Of a DNA stretch of 15,782 bases, positions 15,118-15,782 are shown in pieces (the stretch's first letter is position 1; every line of letters begins with the position of its first letter). Below the pieces are notes generated by a model. The model was not told the DNA's origin, searched no databases, and was given only the letters and a program-made list of their open reading frames with translations. The stretch is from contig JAISYD010000157.1 in assembly GCA_031270145.1 (NCBI GenBank), forward strand, positions 1-15,782, read 5' to 3'. The stretch comes from Planctomycetota bacterium (lineage in GTDB: Bacteria > Planctomycetota > SZUA-567). The position numbers and the translations under genes are program-made.

Positions 15118-15150
15118 AAGGGGCGGGGGATCGGCGCCGGTCCGCCCCTT
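15118..15150. repeat. Inverted repeat between rpsD and the atpZ-like gene
   Basis: AAGGGGCGG (15118-15126) and CCGCCCCTT (15142-15150) are exact complements around a 15-base GC-rich centre. Next to it, CTTGCC/GGCAAG (15149-15154 and 15155-15162 region) forms a second small palindrome. There is no T tract, so it may be a pause or mRNA-stability hairpin after rpsD rather than a standard intrinsic terminator. Confidence 0.45.
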
Positions 15151-15180
15151 GCCTTGGCAAGACCCGGCGCGGACAGCGCC

Positions 15181-15780
15181 CTAGCGGCTGTAAAATTCGA
15201 CCAGAAGCTGCTCGTTCACCGGCAGCCGGACATCCTCGCGCACCGGCAACCGGACGATTTTGGCGGTGAGGGTCTTGGCATCCACCGCCACCCAATCCGG
15301 CGCGACATAGCCGGACTTGCGCTCGACCGCGGCGGCGACAACCTTCCGGGGGCCTGGCTTGTCGGTGACGGTGATGGCGTCGCCGGTGTCGACCAGGTAG
15401 CTTGCGACGTCGACGCGCCTGCCGTTGACCTGGATGTTGCCGTGCCCGATGAACTGCCTCGCCTGGGGCCGGGAGGCGGAAAAGCCGGCCGAATAGAGGG
15501 CGTTGTCCAGGCGCCGCTCGCAGGCGATGAGGAACGCCTTGGAGGTGTTGCCCTTGGTGCGGCGGGCGAGGTTGAAGAGCTTGCGCATCTGGCCCTCGCG
15601 CATCCCGTAGTAATACATGACCTTCTGTTTTTCCAAGAGGCGGCGGCCGTATTCCGACTTCTTGCGGCGGAACGGCTCCTGCTCCCGTTTCATGAAGGCT
15701 TTTTCAATGTTGGAATTGTCGTATATCATGAACCCCAGCCGGCGGCAAATTTTGGTTCTGGGTCCCAAATAACGGCCCAT
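15181..15780 (-). CDS. rpsD: Small ribosomal subunit protein S4
   Basis: S4 binds 16S rRNA early in 30S assembly and in many bacteria also represses its own operon. The 199-residue protein starts MGRYLGPRTKICRRLGF, close to the family N-terminus, and contains YYGMREGQMRKLF at 58-70 and the S4 RNA-binding domain at about 89-150 (RRLDNALYSAGF, SRPQARQFIGHGNIQVNG). The end LLVEFYSR is also typical. Only one Cys lies in the N-terminal part, so this is a zinc-free form. The ATG (complement of 15778-15780) lies two bases inside the window edge, so its ribosome-binding site is not visible. rpoA does not follow it, unlike the common alpha operon order; an atpZ-like gene does. Confidence 0.97.
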   Translation of the reverse strand: MGRYLGPRTKICRRLGFMIYDNSNIEKAFMKREQEPFRRKKSEYGRRLLEKQKVMYYYGMREGQMRKLFNLARRTKGNTSKAFLIACERRLDNALYSAGFSASRPQARQFIGHGNIQVNGRRVDVASYLVDTGDAITVTDKPGPRKVVAAAVERKSGYVAPDWVAVDAKTLTAKIVRLPVREDVRLPVNEQLLVEFYSR

Positions 15781-15782
15781 GC

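Overview
This window is a GC-rich bacterial chromosome segment with strong G/C preference at third codon positions. It holds compact housekeeping genes on two converging strands: a plus-strand half (about 1-11965) and a minus-strand half (11982-15780). An HtrA-type protease with a signal peptide and an MscS-type channel suggest a Gram-negative cell plan. A fused AroD-AroE enzyme, known from plants, chlamydiae and some planctomycete-like lineages, and tRNA and -10 boxes of ordinary sigma-70 style fit a PVC-type or other deep-branching bacterium. This placement is inference from gene content, not a phylogenetic result. No mobile element, CRISPR array, phage gene or resistance cassette was seen.

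Layout. The left edge holds the C-terminal end of an unidentified gene (1-93). It is followed by a non-coding stretch with a good plus-strand promoter (116-143) that points toward a minus-strand tRNA-Leu(UAG) gene at 287-370. The tRNA has its own promoter (404-433) and a hairpin terminator (246-276). Next comes a tight operon, aroC-pheA-aroDE (681-4376). It covers dehydroquinate to shikimate (aroDE), the final step to chorismate (aroC) and chorismate to phenylpyruvate (pheA). After a likely terminator come an MscS-family channel (4571-5878) and a family-4-like glycosyltransferase with degenerate catalytic motifs (5972-7159). A second cluster is ruvC-tadA-htrA (7390-9917): Holliday junction resolvase, tRNA wobble deaminase and envelope protease. 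It is followed by a receiver-domain protein with an unrecognised N-terminal domain (9964-10881) and a zinc polyol-type dehydrogenase (10904-11965).

On the minus strand, reading from the right edge, are rpsD (ribosomal protein S4), a small AtpZ-like membrane protein, and then dnaN-dciA-hemW (beta clamp, helicase loader/operator, heme chaperone). This last group is packed with gaps of 1 to 10 bases. The two strands converge between the dehydrogenase and hemW with only 16 bases between stop codons.

No clearly new multi-gene system is evident. The most unusual points are the active-site substitution in the shikimate-dehydrogenase half of AroDE, the lost catalytic motif in the glycosyltransferase, the inverted-architecture receiver protein with an unnamed helical domain, and the plus-strand promoter firing into a small ORF antisense to tRNA-Leu.
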